Positions 1 through 8,966 of a stretch of 64,000 nt of DNA are shown one piece after another (position 1 is the stretch's first letter; each line of letters starts with the position of its first letter). The notes below the pieces were generated by a model. It was given only the letters and a program-made list of their open reading frames with translations. It ran no database searches and had not been told where the DNA came from. The position numbers were made by a program, and so were the translations under genes. The DNA is from 4572-13 sp964594065. Lineage in GTDB: Bacteria; Planctomycetota; Phycisphaerae; Sedimentisphaerales; Anaerohalosphaeraceae. The stretch lies in contig CAZQKX010000013.1 in assembly GCA_964594065.1 (NCBI GenBank), positions 5,259 through 69,258 of the forward strand, written 5' to 3'.

Positions 1-988
1 CGGTCGGAAACCGACCGTCATTCATCCTGGCCCAGAAACCAAGAACATGAACCAGACTGTTGCTATCGATGGGACTGTCGTTCAAGTATTTTTGTTCAAA
101 CATATATCCTTCCGGCGGCTCCAGACTAAAGAGCGATTTATCCAACTCAACGTCCCACTGGAAATCGTACATGGTTCTGGTTGTATCCTGAGAAATTCCC
201 AACCCACTGCCTCGACTACTGCCGACCATGCCGCCGATACTGTTGCCTCCATCGCCGCCAAAATCGCGTTGTGATAATGACAACTGAGGTATCACAATAT
301 TCTTTTCTGTATTTGCATATGTTTTGTGTTCGACTTTGACGGGAAGATTAATCTCTGGATCGACCCATGCCGTAATTGTTTCAAATGGAACGTCCCACAC
401 ATAAACATGTGTCATCTGTCCATCAAGTTCTTCCCGGCCGACAAACTCTGCCTCTGCCTCGTGCAGTTTTTTCACCCAACCAATGAAGCTGGACTTTTTT
501 GTTTTCATTGTTGGGCTTGGCTCTCCATACCGTGTCGCTTCCTTCCTGGAGGGATAAAGCCACAACGTTACCCGGCTGACAGGTTCCATGATCATAATCG
601 TATCGTGTCCAAATTCAACTCGTACAACACCCTCTTGGCTAACCATTTTGAGTCTGTTAGAAGTGTGTCCAGATCTCTCTGATATTTCTTTATAGACAAC
701 ATTTCCTGCGTTGCTGATGTTTTCCAGTACCTCCGCCCATGCAGGTGTACCGTTGAGCAAATTGATTCCAATCAGTGCCGCAATCACTATTACCACCGCA
801 GCAGCGAATTTTGTTAGTTTACTTTTCATGATATGTCTCCATAGATCCGGTTTATTAGCTACCGGCCTCTTTTGTTTTGATTTGGACATCGCCCTGACAG
901 CATCATCAAGAACAACATTGTCCACATCGCTATTAGTTATTATAGGTGTTTCTGTAAACAATTTTTCTATAGGGTCTGATGGTCTCAT
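1..988 (-). CDS. ECF-sigma partner: single-pass membrane protein with RseB/LolA-like outer domain (3' end outside window)
   Basis: The reading frame is open from an ATG at 988 to the window edge, so at least 329 residues are visible and the stop lies outside. Residues 1-60 are hydrophilic and probably cytoplasmic, residues about 61-78 are a single hydrophobic helix, and the rest looks extracytoplasmic, with a beta-rich stretch that resembles the RseB/LolA-like domain often found next to planctomycete ECF sigma factors. A Gly/Ser-rich loop lies near residues 245-265. A GAGG-like ribosome site precedes the ATG. It follows the sigma factor gene by about 100 bases on the same strand, so it is likely co-transcribed and may act as its membrane anchor or regulator. 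That role is inferred from position. The fold assignment is tentative. Confidence 0.75.
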   Translation of the reverse strand, partial: MRPSDPIEKLFTETPIITNSDVDNVVLDDAVRAMSKSKQKRPVANKPDLWRHIMKSKLTKFAAAVVIVIAALIGINLLNGTPAWAEVLENISNAGNVVYKEISERSGHTSNRLKMVSQEGVVRVEFGHDTIMIMEPVSRVTLWLYPSRKEATRYGEPSPTMKTKKSSFIGWVKKLHEAEAEFVGREELDGQMTHVYVWDVPFETITAWVDPEINLPVKVEHKTYANTEKNIVIPQLSLSQRDFGGDGGNSIGGMVGSSRGSGLGISQDTTRTMYDFQWDVELDKSLFSLEPPEGYMFEQKYLNDSPIDSNSLVHVLGFWARMNDGRFPT

Positions 989-1089
989 TTTTTTGCCTCA
1001 CAATTCATACCCTTAAGGGTAATAAGTTCCTGCACGTAAAGTCGAAACTTACGGTTGCAGCGTTACATAGCCGCACAGAACAGGTTTTT

Positions 1090-1644
1090 TTAGTCGCAAT
1101 CATTTAAGAGTGACCTCAGTTTGTCAAGTCCATAGCGGTACCTGCTTTGGACTGTATTAATGGACGTTTGCTGCATGCGAGCGATGTCCCTAAATTTTAT
1201 CCCGCCGTACAGATGCAGGACGATCACTTCCCGCTGTTCATACGGCAGTTGCGAAAGAGCGTTGTTGAGCCGGTCCAACTTTTCGTTGTGAAGAATCCAC
1301 CGATCCGGTCTGGGCGATTTCGAAATAACTGATTCGGCTAACTTTAAATCACAGGTTGCCCGAAGACGCCGGCGGTTATTGACCGTCCGCGCACGGTTCG
1401 CCACACAAGTCGCAAGGAAGCTTTTCAGATTGCCGGTAATCCTGATACTCTGAGCCGATTGTGCCAGCATTACAACGACATCGTGAACAACATCTTCAGC
1501 AACACTTTTGTCATTGAGCAGCGCGGTCGATATTTTCAGCAAATGAACCTTATACTTGTCGTAGATGCGGCTGAAAGCATCGGTACTTCCACACTTAAAT
1601 TTCCAAATAAGCAGTTTGTCTTCCATACGCTCAATTCTAATCAT
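1090..1644 (-). CDS. ECF-type RNA polymerase sigma factor
   Basis: This 184-residue protein has the two-domain layout of group 4 sigma factors. Region 2 occupies roughly residues 15-85 (YDKYKVHLLKI, then AEDVVHDVV and FLATCVANRAR). Region 4 covers about residues 120-178, with the LPYEQREVIVLHLYGG stretch followed by the helix-turn-helix FRDIARMQQTSINTVQSRYR. It would direct RNA polymerase to a small regulon. The membrane protein encoded directly downstream is the likely signalling partner. The first ATG at 1644 and a second at 1626 are both possible starts, and neither has a strong ribosome site. No zinc-finger anti-sigma gene is visible next to it. Confidence 0.93.
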   Translation of the reverse strand: MIRIERMEDKLLIWKFKCGSTDAFSRIYDKYKVHLLKISTALLNDKSVAEDVVHDVVVMLAQSAQSIRITGNLKSFLATCVANRARTVNNRRRLRATCDLKLAESVISKSPRPDRWILHNEKLDRLNNALSQLPYEQREVIVLHLYGGIKFRDIARMQQTSINTVQSRYRYGLDKLRSLLNDCD

Positions 1645-2276
1645 TATTGGCCAAACGATTGCAATCTACCTGTAACACAAATAACCCCTGCATTTTAGTC
1701 TAAATAAAAAGGAATTATTAGTAAAAAAAACGTTCAATAGCTCAAAACGCAAAACGGCCATCTTTAAGAGCCTCAAAAACAAATTTGACAAACCCCACAA
1801 AAAAAGGTCTTGAGGCTGAAAGCTGAATGTTCAATCATGCCGCGACACTTTGTCATTCCCGCAAAGGCGCCGAATCCAGCGTTACTGATGGACCCGGCGC
1901 CTTTGCGGGGGTGACAGTTTATAGATATTTGATATTGCTTTGTTATGTCGCCCCGTTGGGGCTAAGCAAGAAGAGCAGTCCTCCATACCGGGGGCTTACG
2001 CCGCCCGGCTATTGTATCATTATCCCTTCGGGATATTCAGCTCAGCAAACGGTATCCTAAGTGGCAACCACAAAGTGGTGTAATATAGTAGCCGGTGGTG
2101 TAAACCTCCGGAACAGAAGCTTCCTGTTTTCTTTGAGCCCCCAAGGGGCGATATAATGTAAACATCATTCGTTTTATCATGTCGCTTGCGCTCCATGCTA
2201 TTGTGGTACCCATGCGATGGATACTGTTGGAGTGAAGTCTCTTGCAAATAGTGTGTGATTGTTTATAATCTCGCCC
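1645..2276. repeat. Intergenic repeat mosaic
   Basis: No gene is seen here. At 1852-1915 lies a 64-base inverted repeat whose arms begin GTCATTCCCGC and end GCGGGGGTGAC, with about 21 pairable bases. From about 1945 to 2200 there is a mosaic of short palindromes: GTCGCCCCGTTGGGGCTA, a GGGGGCTTACGCCGCCCGGC block, CCCTTCGGGA, and AGCCGGTGGTGTAAACC. The same blocks recur in a different order at 4186-4400. A TCATGTCGCTTGCGCTCCA block near 2176 recurs at 12500, 38690 and elsewhere. Confidence 0.8.
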
Positions 2277-2696
2277 ATGGCGAAGAAATTAAAATGCGTG
2301 ATGAAGAGCTTTGGGATTTATGAACCGTTCGACAAGGACAGCGCCGAGCTGCCGCGGTTTTTGACCCGGTCGGTCAAGATCCCCGCCCGCGTCGGCATCG
2401 AGTTCGGCTACATCCTGCACATCACCGGCGGCAAGGGCAAAAAGCTTAGCTTTCAAATCGACCATCCGCCGTTTAAAGACAGCAGCGGCCAGATCGCGCC
2501 GCCCTTCGTCGGCCAGGTCCGTATCACCCGTAACGACTACCGATTTTTTCTGGGCGATTCGATATGGCTGCCCGTTGAAGATAAACTGGGGCCGTGGAAG
2601 CTGACAACGACCTGCGGCAGCAAAACGATTGCCGAAAAAACGTTGACCATCGTGCCCGAAGAAGACTACGACGAAACCCACACCGGACATTATTAA
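2277..2696 (+). CDS. DUF3859-like protein
   Basis: This is a 139-residue soluble protein with no signal peptide. The pattern GIYE near residue 13, then IPARVGIEFGYIL and HITGGKGKKLSF, then HPPF and LGPW, resembles DUF3859 proteins, whose function is unknown. I read the start as the ATG at 2277. An in-frame TTG at 2259 is possible but less likely. There is no clear ribosome site for either. It stands alone, with repeat-rich DNA upstream and a convergent gene downstream. The family call comes from memory of the motif spacing and needs a profile search. Confidence 0.7.
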   Translation: MAKKLKCVMKSFGIYEPFDKDSAELPRFLTRSVKIPARVGIEFGYILHITGGKGKKLSFQIDHPPFKDSSGQIAPPFVGQVRITRNDYRFFLGDSIWLPVEDKLGPWKLTTTCGSKTIAEKTLTIVPEEDYDETHTGHY

Positions 2697-2722
2697 CCGA
2701 GATTAAAGCTTTTTTAGAACCT

Positions 2723-3451
2723 TCATTTGCTCTCTATCCAAGAGCCACCTCTAAAGACATATTCAGCTCCCTCTTGATTAACTGCAACAGGTACGTCCCT
2801 GTCTACATCAACTGCTTCCATCTTCTCCCAATCCATCCCCAGCATAATATATTGTCTATTTACTTTTTTTAAAGTATTATCAGCTATAAAGCGAACATCA
2901 AAATACCCGTCAAAATCGATATCAATGTGAAAATCACGATACTTTTTCTTACTACCGTCACCTCTGTTTTGCATGGGAAAATATCGAAAATTCTCCCACC
3001 GATTATCCCCTTTATAATCAATGCTAATAAAACCTGAAGGCTTTTCCTGAGTTACACAAAGCTTACTCGGTAAGCCATCCGAATTCAAAAAGAACGTACA
3101 ATTCAATTCACTATCTGTTGTACATGTAAACATGGACATTGTTAGGTCATCACTTGTCTCCCATTTTTGACTGGTGAAATTAAATCTCGATACTCCTTTG
3201 TTTTCCATTTCTAAATGATCCATGAAAATCCCCCCGTCACCCGAAGAATCGGTAATGCTACCTTTTGTAACTTTTAATCTTATCTCTTTAAATCCCTCGA
3301 GTTTATTCAGCTCGTCTATCGTGTTAATATAAACCGCATCTTCTTCTTGTATTTCAATGTTAAGCTGTTTTGCAGATTGATTCCTTATTATCCAATAAGA
3401 CAAAATGATAATAAGAACAGGAATAAATATTAATAAATGCTTTTTTTTCAT
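2723..3451 (-). CDS. Hypothetical membrane-anchored protein
   Basis: I do not recognise this protein. From the second in-frame ATG (3451) it has a lysine-rich start (MKKKH) followed by a hydrophobic segment (LLIFIPVLIIILSYWII), typical of an uncleaved signal anchor. The remaining 215 residues are mostly beta-like and polar. They include IDIDFDGYFDVRFI, reminiscent of the acidic repeats of secreted proteins but not a clear calcium site, and they end in FRGGSWIESK. An in-frame ATG 24 bases upstream (3475) is possible. It lies 14 to 38 bases downstream of the LEA14-like lipoprotein gene on the same strand, so the two are likely co-transcribed. Local base composition is more AT-rich than that neighbour. 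Confidence 0.7.
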   Translation of the reverse strand: MKKKHLLIFIPVLIIILSYWIIRNQSAKQLNIEIQEEDAVYINTIDELNKLEGFKEIRLKVTKGSITDSSGDGGIFMDHLEMENKGVSRFNFTSQKWETSDDLTMSMFTCTTDSELNCTFFLNSDGLPSKLCVTQEKPSGFISIDYKGDNRWENFRYFPMQNRGDGSKKKYRDFHIDIDFDGYFDVRFIADNTLKKVNRQYIMLGMDWEKMEAVDVDRDVPVAVNQEGAEYVFRGGSWIESK

Positions 3452-3489
3452 ATCACTTAACCTTTTTCGAAACATTCAATTCTGCCGGG

Positions 3490-4038
3490 CTACTTTAATA
3501 TGTCGAAGACCTTGCTGTCCTGCAGGAGTTTTTTCCAGTCTTGCCCGGCCATGTCTTCAACCGTCGGCAGTGTCAGCGTTCCCTCTTTGCTCAGCGGCAC
3601 CCGCATCACACCGACCACCGGCGAATCGATGCTGACGCCAACCTGTGCAACATAGGGTATTTCCGAACCGGGACGAACATCCTTCAGCGAGGTGATGGCT
3701 TTCAACAGGTCGCTGAAGTTGATCCGGACCGGCAGCGTGACGGCCTTATTGCTTTTCGCCGGAATCGTCGTCGAAATGTCGGCCTTGCCTGCCAGCAAGG
3801 TTTGGCCTTCGCTTTGCACATCATAATCGACATCCAGCAGCGGCAGATCCAGTGCGTAGGGGTTTTTGATATCGACATCCAGCAGCAGTTCGGCTCCCTC
3901 GGTCGAAACCTCGCCAAAAGAGACATTCATCAGCTTGGCCGTCGGCTTTTCATGCTGCATCAGGCTCTCCACCACAGCACAGCCACCGCAGAGAACCATT
4001 AAACCTGCTAATACAATCGCTGTCTTTGTTGTGTTCAT
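3490..4038 (-). CDS. LEA14-like (LEA type 2 / WHy domain) lipoprotein
   Basis: The 182-residue product begins with a signal peptide ending in a lipobox (LCGGC, cysteine near residue 20), so it should be lipid-anchored in the cell envelope. Residues about 35-165 match the LEA type 2 / WHy fold: NVSFGEVSTEGAELLLDVDI, then KNPYALDLPL, and a late VPLSKEGTLTLP strand pair. In this family the conserved NPY/NP turn near residues 58-60 is typical. Bacterial members are linked loosely to desiccation or envelope stress, but a precise role is not known. The gene probably forms a two-gene unit with the hypothetical protein downstream. Confidence 0.85.
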   Translation of the reverse strand: MNTTKTAIVLAGLMVLCGGCAVVESLMQHEKPTAKLMNVSFGEVSTEGAELLLDVDIKNPYALDLPLLDVDYDVQSEGQTLLAGKADISTTIPAKSNKAVTLPVRINFSDLLKAITSLKDVRPGSEIPYVAQVGVSIDSPVVGVMRVPLSKEGTLTLPTVEDMAGQDWKKLLQDSKVFDILK

Positions 4039-4514
4039 GTTCGTTCCCTTCTATTTATGCGGGCTGATATCAGCTTAAGATGACAATAACGCTTACAGGA
4101 TACCGTGTTCGGCCCCAAACACAAGCGTTTTTATGGCGATGGCCGAATGATACAGCAGCACCCTACATTATTGTCTACAGAAAAGGCAACCACGAAGTGG
4201 TGTAATACAGTAGCCGGTGGTGTAAACCACCGGATCAGATATGCTTCCTCTTTCTTTTGAGCCTCGAAGAGGCGCTATAATAAGCGTCATTGTTTTTTCA
4301 TGTCGCCCCGCCGGGGCTAAATTAAAGGTGCAATCCCCCTTACCGGGGGCTTACGCCGCCCGGCTATTATATCATTGTCCCTTCGGGACATTCAGTTCTG
4401 CTGAGTGGTTCGGTGCCATGCCCTGACAAGTGTGGGCATGTAAAGACAGTTGACTCTTCGACAGCATGCTTGCCCAAGGGCAAGCCTGCCACCCGACTGT
4501 GCGTATATAATCGT
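4039..4514. repeat. Intergenic repeat mosaic, second copy
   Basis: No gene is seen. The stretch 4186-4400 repeats the palindrome blocks of 1945-2200 with their order exchanged: first the AACCACGAAGTGGTGTAATA and AGCCGGTGGTGTAAACCACC blocks, then TGTCGCCCCGCCGGGGCTAA, GGGGGCTTACGCCGCCCGGC and CCCTTCGGGAC. Near 4420-4442 is a degenerate form of the CATGCCCACACA hairpin that is perfect at 17006-17031. Confidence 0.8.
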
Positions 4515-5726
4515 TTAGGATTCGATTTTCTTTTCGGCCTCTTTCGCGAAGGCTTTTTCCCAGTCGACCTTTCCGGTAAACTGCATAACCACAAACAGCG
4601 TGCAGATGCACAACACCGTGATCGCAAGGCCCGTATACCCGACAAAGAAGAAGGTGTACGAAAACAGGACAAGGTAGACAAACTGGAATAGTGCGATCTC
4701 TGTAAATGCGAACTTCGCACCAACCACCAGCCGCATGTAAGAGACCACCAGGAAGATGGACACCGCCGAGCATATCCAGAACGCCGCATGAATGGAAACA
4801 TGGTCCACCAGGTACGCCAGCAGCAGGTGAAAGCTGAAGAAGGCCGCACCGATAAAGAAGTAGTTGACCGGGTGAATCTTAATGTTCCGGACGGTCGTGC
4901 AGACAAACAGCAAAAAGAAGAATAAAAATAATGACACCGGTGCCGCGGCGGTGACCTGCCCGACCCAGGGGCCGGGGTTTAATTTCTGCGGCAGCACCAT
5001 CCCGAGATTGACCCCGGTCAGCAGATTTTCATATTGCCACGTCAGCTGCCAGCCGTCTTTGGTTTTGGTCTTGTCCGTCGAGGAAATCGTCGATTCCGGA
5101 AAATCAACCTTATCGAAATCGGTATTCATCACCAGCGAGAAGTTCCGCACTTGGTTGACGTTCGGTCCAAAACGATAGTGCCATTCATCCAAACCCTGCG
5201 ATTGGTAGGCGATCTCGATCTCCTTGCTTTCGCCGGGCTCCATCCGGACGGTTCGGACCGTATTGACGGCGCTAACCGCGGCATCATTGGTTTCTTCACC
5301 TGCCACGATAAAGTGGAAGTTGTCATAAACCGCATGCTGGGCAGGAAACATAAAGTCTATCAGCATCTCCTGAGCCTGATCGGTCTGATTGACAACGCGG
5401 TATTTTGCTGTAAACGCAACGCGGTACGTCGAATACCACAGCAGACCCTTCCGGCGGTGCTCCAGGTTCAAATCCACTGTGATATCACTGGCATCCAGGA
5501 AGGCCGATTGAAGGAGCTCGGAATCATCGTTGTCTCGTGACCGCGGTGATATGAAAGAAAACCTCGGCTGTGTCTGTATATGCTTGGTGCCCCAGAGCTG
5601 CCCGACTGCACTGTGCAGCTGTTTGTCCTGTGTGTCCGTGCGAACCAGCATCGTGCCGGCCAGGATCGCCCAGCCCGCGACGGTGCAGATATAGATGAAC
5701 GTGACTGCCATAATGCGTTTGATCAT
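4515..5726 (-). CDS. CreD-like inner membrane protein
   Basis: The start at 5726 is set by a good ribosome site (GGGAGGT, about six bases before ATG). The longer upstream frame lacks one. The protein has 403 residues: an N-terminal membrane helix (residues about 5-25), an extracytoplasmic beta-rich region of roughly 230 residues, then five or six membrane helices in the last 150 residues with IHPVNYFFIGAAFFSFHLLL, which resembles the C-terminal half of CreD. CreD is a membrane protein whose expression is tied to envelope or beta-lactam stress in some bacteria, and its biochemical role is unclear. The N-terminal half is diverged. The C-terminus is lysine/glutamate-rich and cytoplasmic. Confidence 0.78.
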   Translation of the reverse strand: MIKRIMAVTFIYICTVAGWAILAGTMLVRTDTQDKQLHSAVGQLWGTKHIQTQPRFSFISPRSRDNDDSELLQSAFLDASDITVDLNLEHRRKGLLWYSTYRVAFTAKYRVVNQTDQAQEMLIDFMFPAQHAVYDNFHFIVAGEETNDAAVSAVNTVRTVRMEPGESKEIEIAYQSQGLDEWHYRFGPNVNQVRNFSLVMNTDFDKVDFPESTISSTDKTKTKDGWQLTWQYENLLTGVNLGMVLPQKLNPGPWVGQVTAAAPVSLFLFFFLLFVCTTVRNIKIHPVNYFFIGAAFFSFHLLLAYLVDHVSIHAAFWICSAVSIFLVVSYMRLVVGAKFAFTEIALFQFVYLVLFSYTFFFVGYTGLAITVLCICTLFVVMQFTGKVDWEKAFAKEAEKKIES

Positions 5727-6033
5727 TGTAATACCTCCCGTTGAACAGTAGACCTTGCCCGAATTTGGGTTCCTTGTACAGATTTCACCTATACTACTGA
5801 AACAATACCACTTTTGTTCGGAAATACAAGCGTTTTTATGACGAAGGACGATGGACGAAGTAGGGTGGGCCGTGCCCACGCGTAGGCTATGTTGTCACCC
5901 CCGCGCAGGCGCCGGGTCCAGCGGCATTGACACAACCTTCATTATCTCTGGATTCGGCGCCTTCGCGGGAATGACAAAGTATCGCGGGGGTGACAGTTTT
6001 ATCAGTAGTGCCATGTCACGCTGATGACTTTCA
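5727..6033. repeat. Intergenic hairpin repeat
   Basis: No gene is seen. A long inverted repeat of the GTCAYYCCCGC family lies at 5894-5975: arms GTCACCCCCGCGCAGGCGCC and GGCGCCTTCGCGGGAATGAC around a GGTCCAGCGG...TCTGGATTC core. A half copy follows at 5982-5995. A GTAGGGTGGGCCGTGCCCAC block at 5862-5881 belongs to another repeat family of this window. Confidence 0.75.
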
Positions 6034-6070
6034 ATAAAAAACAAGTGCACCCGGCAAAAACCGAATGCAC
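6034..6070 (-). terminator. Rho-independent terminator of the BlaI-BlaR1 operon
   Basis: On the minus strand the sequence GTGCATTCGG-loop TTTTTG-CCGGGTGCAC forms a ten-pair stem (two G-T pairs), directly followed by TTGTTTTTTATT. It starts about 30 bases after the stop codon of the BlaR1-like gene. The other strand also has a short T-run after the stem, so it may work weakly in both directions. Confidence 0.85.
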
Positions 6071-6100
6071 CTTTTTGCTTTTAAAGAACGAATGGGATTT

Positions 6101-8281
6101 TCAGGATTCCGGTAACGGCATACTGACGTTGTAAATATCCATAAAGAGCTTCCAATTGCCGTCGGGCTGTTTCTGCCAGACATGAATACCTTTGCCGGGG
6201 ATCGAATGGGTCTGTTGGGAATTATTCGGGTCCTGGAATTCCCAGGTGAATTTGTTGGCGATGTAAATCATCGTATCCGTCCCGCCGGCGCCAATGATCT
6301 GCTGGTTGTTGTCAATTAACGATTTGTCCATGTTATTGATAATGAAATTAGAAACAGCTTTTTTTCCGCGGACAATTTCTTCCTTTAATGGCAGCAAAAT
6401 CGTATCATCTGAATAATATTCCAAAGCCGCCTGGGCATCGTGCCGGATAAAGCATTTATGAAATTCAATATCAAGGGCCTTGACGGTTTCAATGTTTTCT
6501 ACCATCTGAGCATCAGAAATCTTTTTCGTTTTCACATCGTGAAAAACGATACTCGGTTCTTTGGATTTTTCGGCCTTGTACTTCCAGGGATTTGCCGGTG
6601 CCGGATTCAGGCTGTCTGCACCAACTACCATCTTATAAGAGCCGCCCGGCTGCCTCTGAACGACAAACAGGTCTTTATGGTAGTCCGTCATCACAAACCG
6701 CATGGAGGGAGCCTTAAAGGCAACGCTGAACTGGTCAATTACAAAAACCAAGTCACCGGCCGTCCAGAATTCCCGGCTCTCAAACTGGAGATCCAGTATC
6801 CGGACTCCTGCGTTTTGGCGCATGATCTTCAAATACAGATCGGTCAGTGCCTCTCGGCCGGCGGCGGCACCCATTTCATTGGGCAACCGAATCCCATCCT
6901 CGGTAAACAGAGACAGAATCTGATTGACATTGCCGTCGTTAAACGCATCGACCACGGCCTTGTCCATGGCCTTGAGTTTGCTCAGAAAGTCCTGCTGTTG
7001 CGTATTCCAAGTACGTATTGCTCTAGGCCCGGGTCTGCCTGATCTGGGAACAGGCCGCGACTGTGGTGTTCGTGCAGGCACAGTCTCAGCAGAAGGAGTA
7101 CGGTCCGTTGCGGCAACGCGGGTTTCGGGCTCAGCAGTAGGTTTTGATTTTCCCTGTGCCATCGGCAGCAGGATACAGGCAAGTAGTATTATCGCCAGCG
7201 CGCCCGTCAGTCCGAGTTTAGTCGTTTTGGGAACAGGTCTTTTTATCATCAGTTGTATCCTTTCATTCAAACGATTCTTTGTTTCCATCACGCCGATCAG
7301 GCGAAGTGCCGGCAGCGGCTTTTGAAAGACCGTTTGCGCCACTTCGATCAGCGTATGGCTGTAGCATTCGTGACGGCCGCCCAGGTATACGAGAACCCGC
7401 TCATCATTCGCCTGTTCGCGGATTCTGCGTATTGAATGGTTAGCCAGCCACACAAACAGATTGTAGTAGTAGAATATTTGGAGAAGCGTTTGAACCAGGT
7501 TCACCCAACAATCACCGCGCTGAATATGGCAAAGTTCATGAAGCAGAATTGTGCGAAGTTGTTGATCGGTCAGGTTGTCTTCAAGGCCTTTGGGTATTAG
7601 GATCGTCGGCCTGAACAATCCGCACACGGCCGGACTTGTGATTTGATTCGATTCTTTGCAGACAACCGCCCTGCGGATTTCCATCTGGTCCCGGCAACAT
7701 CGCAAGATCTTCCGACAACGTTCTGAGGCTGTTTGACCTCGTCGGATGATCCGTCCAACTAAGACTAATCGAATCAGAAAAACACAACTAAGAATCATCA
7801 CACCGGCAAGCCAAACCGCCAGCAGAATTCCCGCAGCACTGACTGATGGCGTTGTAGAAGAAGCAACAGGCGGAAACGTTTGTTCTGCTGTTTCAAAAAA
7901 TGGCTGGGATTGTCCGGCCGTTGCCGATGGAGTCGATGGATTCAACAAAGCAGGTTGCTGTTCAGGGATTATCTCCGCCGCGACCGGTACTTCCGGGGGC
8001 CGTTCAGGTTGCTGCGAGGAAACAATTGCTTCTGCCGGAGTTCTCTGCCAATTCAGCCAATACCCAGCGCCGGTCGGAAAGCTCAAGCCCGTCGGAAGAA
8101 CCAGTTTTGCCAGCACAAGCAACCAGATACAGTAACGCATGGAAGCTCGGACACGTTTACGCAGAATCTTGTCGAGGGCATACAAGACAACAATCAACAC
8201 GCCGGACTGCAGCAGCATCCGCAGAGCAAATCCATAGAAAAATGCTCCTGACTCGTTCCAATTTGTAACCAGTGTATCCAT
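6101..8281 (-). CDS. BlaR1-type M56 membrane metallopeptidase fused to two SnoaL-like domains
   Basis: The start at 8281 is set by AAGGAG about eight bases upstream. Of 726 residues, the first 360 are an M56/BlaR1 sensor-protease: N-terminal membrane helices, a Pro/Ala-rich linker (about residues 80-150), another helix, the zinc motif HELCH (about 248-252), and a last membrane helix near residue 350 (GALAIILLACILL). BlaR1 proteins respond to an outside signal and inactivate the partner BlaI repressor, encoded just upstream. Instead of a penicillin-binding sensor, the outer C-terminal part carries two SnoaL/DUF4440-like domains (about 425-565 and 595-725), each with an AF-N-DG-N...LF-EDGI or EYYSDDTILLP-type pattern. 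These folds usually bind small molecules, so they may be the sensor, but that is inference. Confidence 0.88.
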   Translation of the reverse strand: MDTLVTNWNESGAFFYGFALRMLLQSGVLIVVLYALDKILRKRVRASMRYCIWLLVLAKLVLPTGLSFPTGAGYWLNWQRTPAEAIVSSQQPERPPEVPVAAEIIPEQQPALLNPSTPSATAGQSQPFFETAEQTFPPVASSTTPSVSAAGILLAVWLAGVMILSCVFLIRLVLVGRIIRRGQTASERCRKILRCCRDQMEIRRAVVCKESNQITSPAVCGLFRPTILIPKGLEDNLTDQQLRTILLHELCHIQRGDCWVNLVQTLLQIFYYYNLFVWLANHSIRRIREQANDERVLVYLGGRHECYSHTLIEVAQTVFQKPLPALRLIGVMETKNRLNERIQLMIKRPVPKTTKLGLTGALAIILLACILLPMAQGKSKPTAEPETRVAATDRTPSAETVPARTPQSRPVPRSGRPGPRAIRTWNTQQQDFLSKLKAMDKAVVDAFNDGNVNQILSLFTEDGIRLPNEMGAAAGREALTDLYLKIMRQNAGVRILDLQFESREFWTAGDLVFVIDQFSVAFKAPSMRFVMTDYHKDLFVVQRQPGGSYKMVVGADSLNPAPANPWKYKAEKSKEPSIVFHDVKTKKISDAQMVENIETVKALDIEFHKCFIRHDAQAALEYYSDDTILLPLKEEIVRGKKAVSNFIINNMDKSLIDNNQQIIGAGGTDTMIYIANKFTWEFQDPNNSQQTHSIPGKGIHVWQKQPDGNWKLFMDIYNVSMPLPES

Positions 8282-8363
8282 ATTAATCTCCTTTTTTAAG
8301 CCCCTGCCTATCATCCGGCAGTTTAGTCAACGATGTAATCTCTCTTCACACAAATCCATCGTT

Positions 8364-8765
8364 TCAGCTTTTGTTTACCAGGTCACGAAGCTGGTCCAGT
8401 TCCTCTTGAGATAATTTCTCATTTTCGAATAAATACTGCATCATGGGCCCCAGTGCCCCGTCAAAGGCGCGGCTCAGCATCCGCCGAAATTCACCTTTAC
8501 GGGCATCTGTTTTATTGATAGTCGAAGAAAACAGCTGGAGATTACGCACTTTTGTAATTTCCAGAAGCCCTTTCTTGACCATTCGGTCCATGGTGGTTTT
8601 GACGGTGCTGTAGGCCCAGCCTTTTTTCTCGGCCAGAGCCTCCTGGACTGTTCCGGCTGCACACGGCTCATAGGCCCAGACGGCCTGTATAATCGCCCAT
8701 TCGGCCTCGGTCAAATCCTGCCGCCTCTTTGCTGCCGGCGGTTCTTGATCTTGTGAATGTTCCAT
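8364..8765 (-). CDS. BlaI/MecI-family transcriptional repressor
   Basis: The 133-residue protein shows the BlaI/MecI pattern: LTEAEWAIIQAVW at residues 18-30, AYSTVKTTMDRMVKKGLL (winged-helix recognition region, about 51-68), and a C-terminal dimer and cleavage region ending LSQEELDQLRDLV. It should bind a dyad in its own promoter and release it when the BlaR1-like protease is activated. The gene is 82 bases upstream of the BlaR1-like gene on the same strand. A matching promoter and palindromic operator lie directly upstream, so autoregulation is very likely. What signal is sensed is unknown. Confidence 0.92.
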   Translation of the reverse strand: MEHSQDQEPPAAKRRQDLTEAEWAIIQAVWAYEPCAAGTVQEALAEKKGWAYSTVKTTMDRMVKKGLLEITKVRNLQLFSSTINKTDARKGEFRRMLSRAFDGALGPMMQYLFENEKLSQEELDQLRDLVNKS

Positions 8766-8782
8766 TCAAACGTCTCCATTTA

Positions 8783-8798
8783 TTCTACCTGAGTAGAA
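8783..8798. promoter_or_regulatory. BlaI-type operator dyad
   Basis: A perfect 6-4-6 palindrome, TTCTAC-CTGA-GTAGAA, overlaps the end of the -10 box and the expected transcription start. The TAC-N4-GTA core matches BlaI/MecI operators in general form, so it is the likely binding site of the repressor encoded downstream. Confidence 0.7.
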
Positions 8799-8825
8799 GA
8801 TATTCGACAGTTGTAGAGTTGTCAA
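8797..8825 (-). promoter_or_regulatory. Sigma70-type promoter of the BlaI-BlaR1 operon
   Basis: TTGACA (8825-8820) and TATCTT (8802-8797) are separated by exactly 17 bases, about 30 bases upstream of the repressor start codon. Confidence 0.75.
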
Positions 8826-8966
8826 CAAAAAAATATAAAAATTTTCAAACCGTGAAGTAAGTGTCTGTTATACAAAAGTTTATGGAAGCCAGCGAAGCGG
8901 TCAAGCTGTGGGTGGCTGTATGCCGAATCCGTAGGGCCGGCCATGCCCGCGCTGATAACCAGAACA

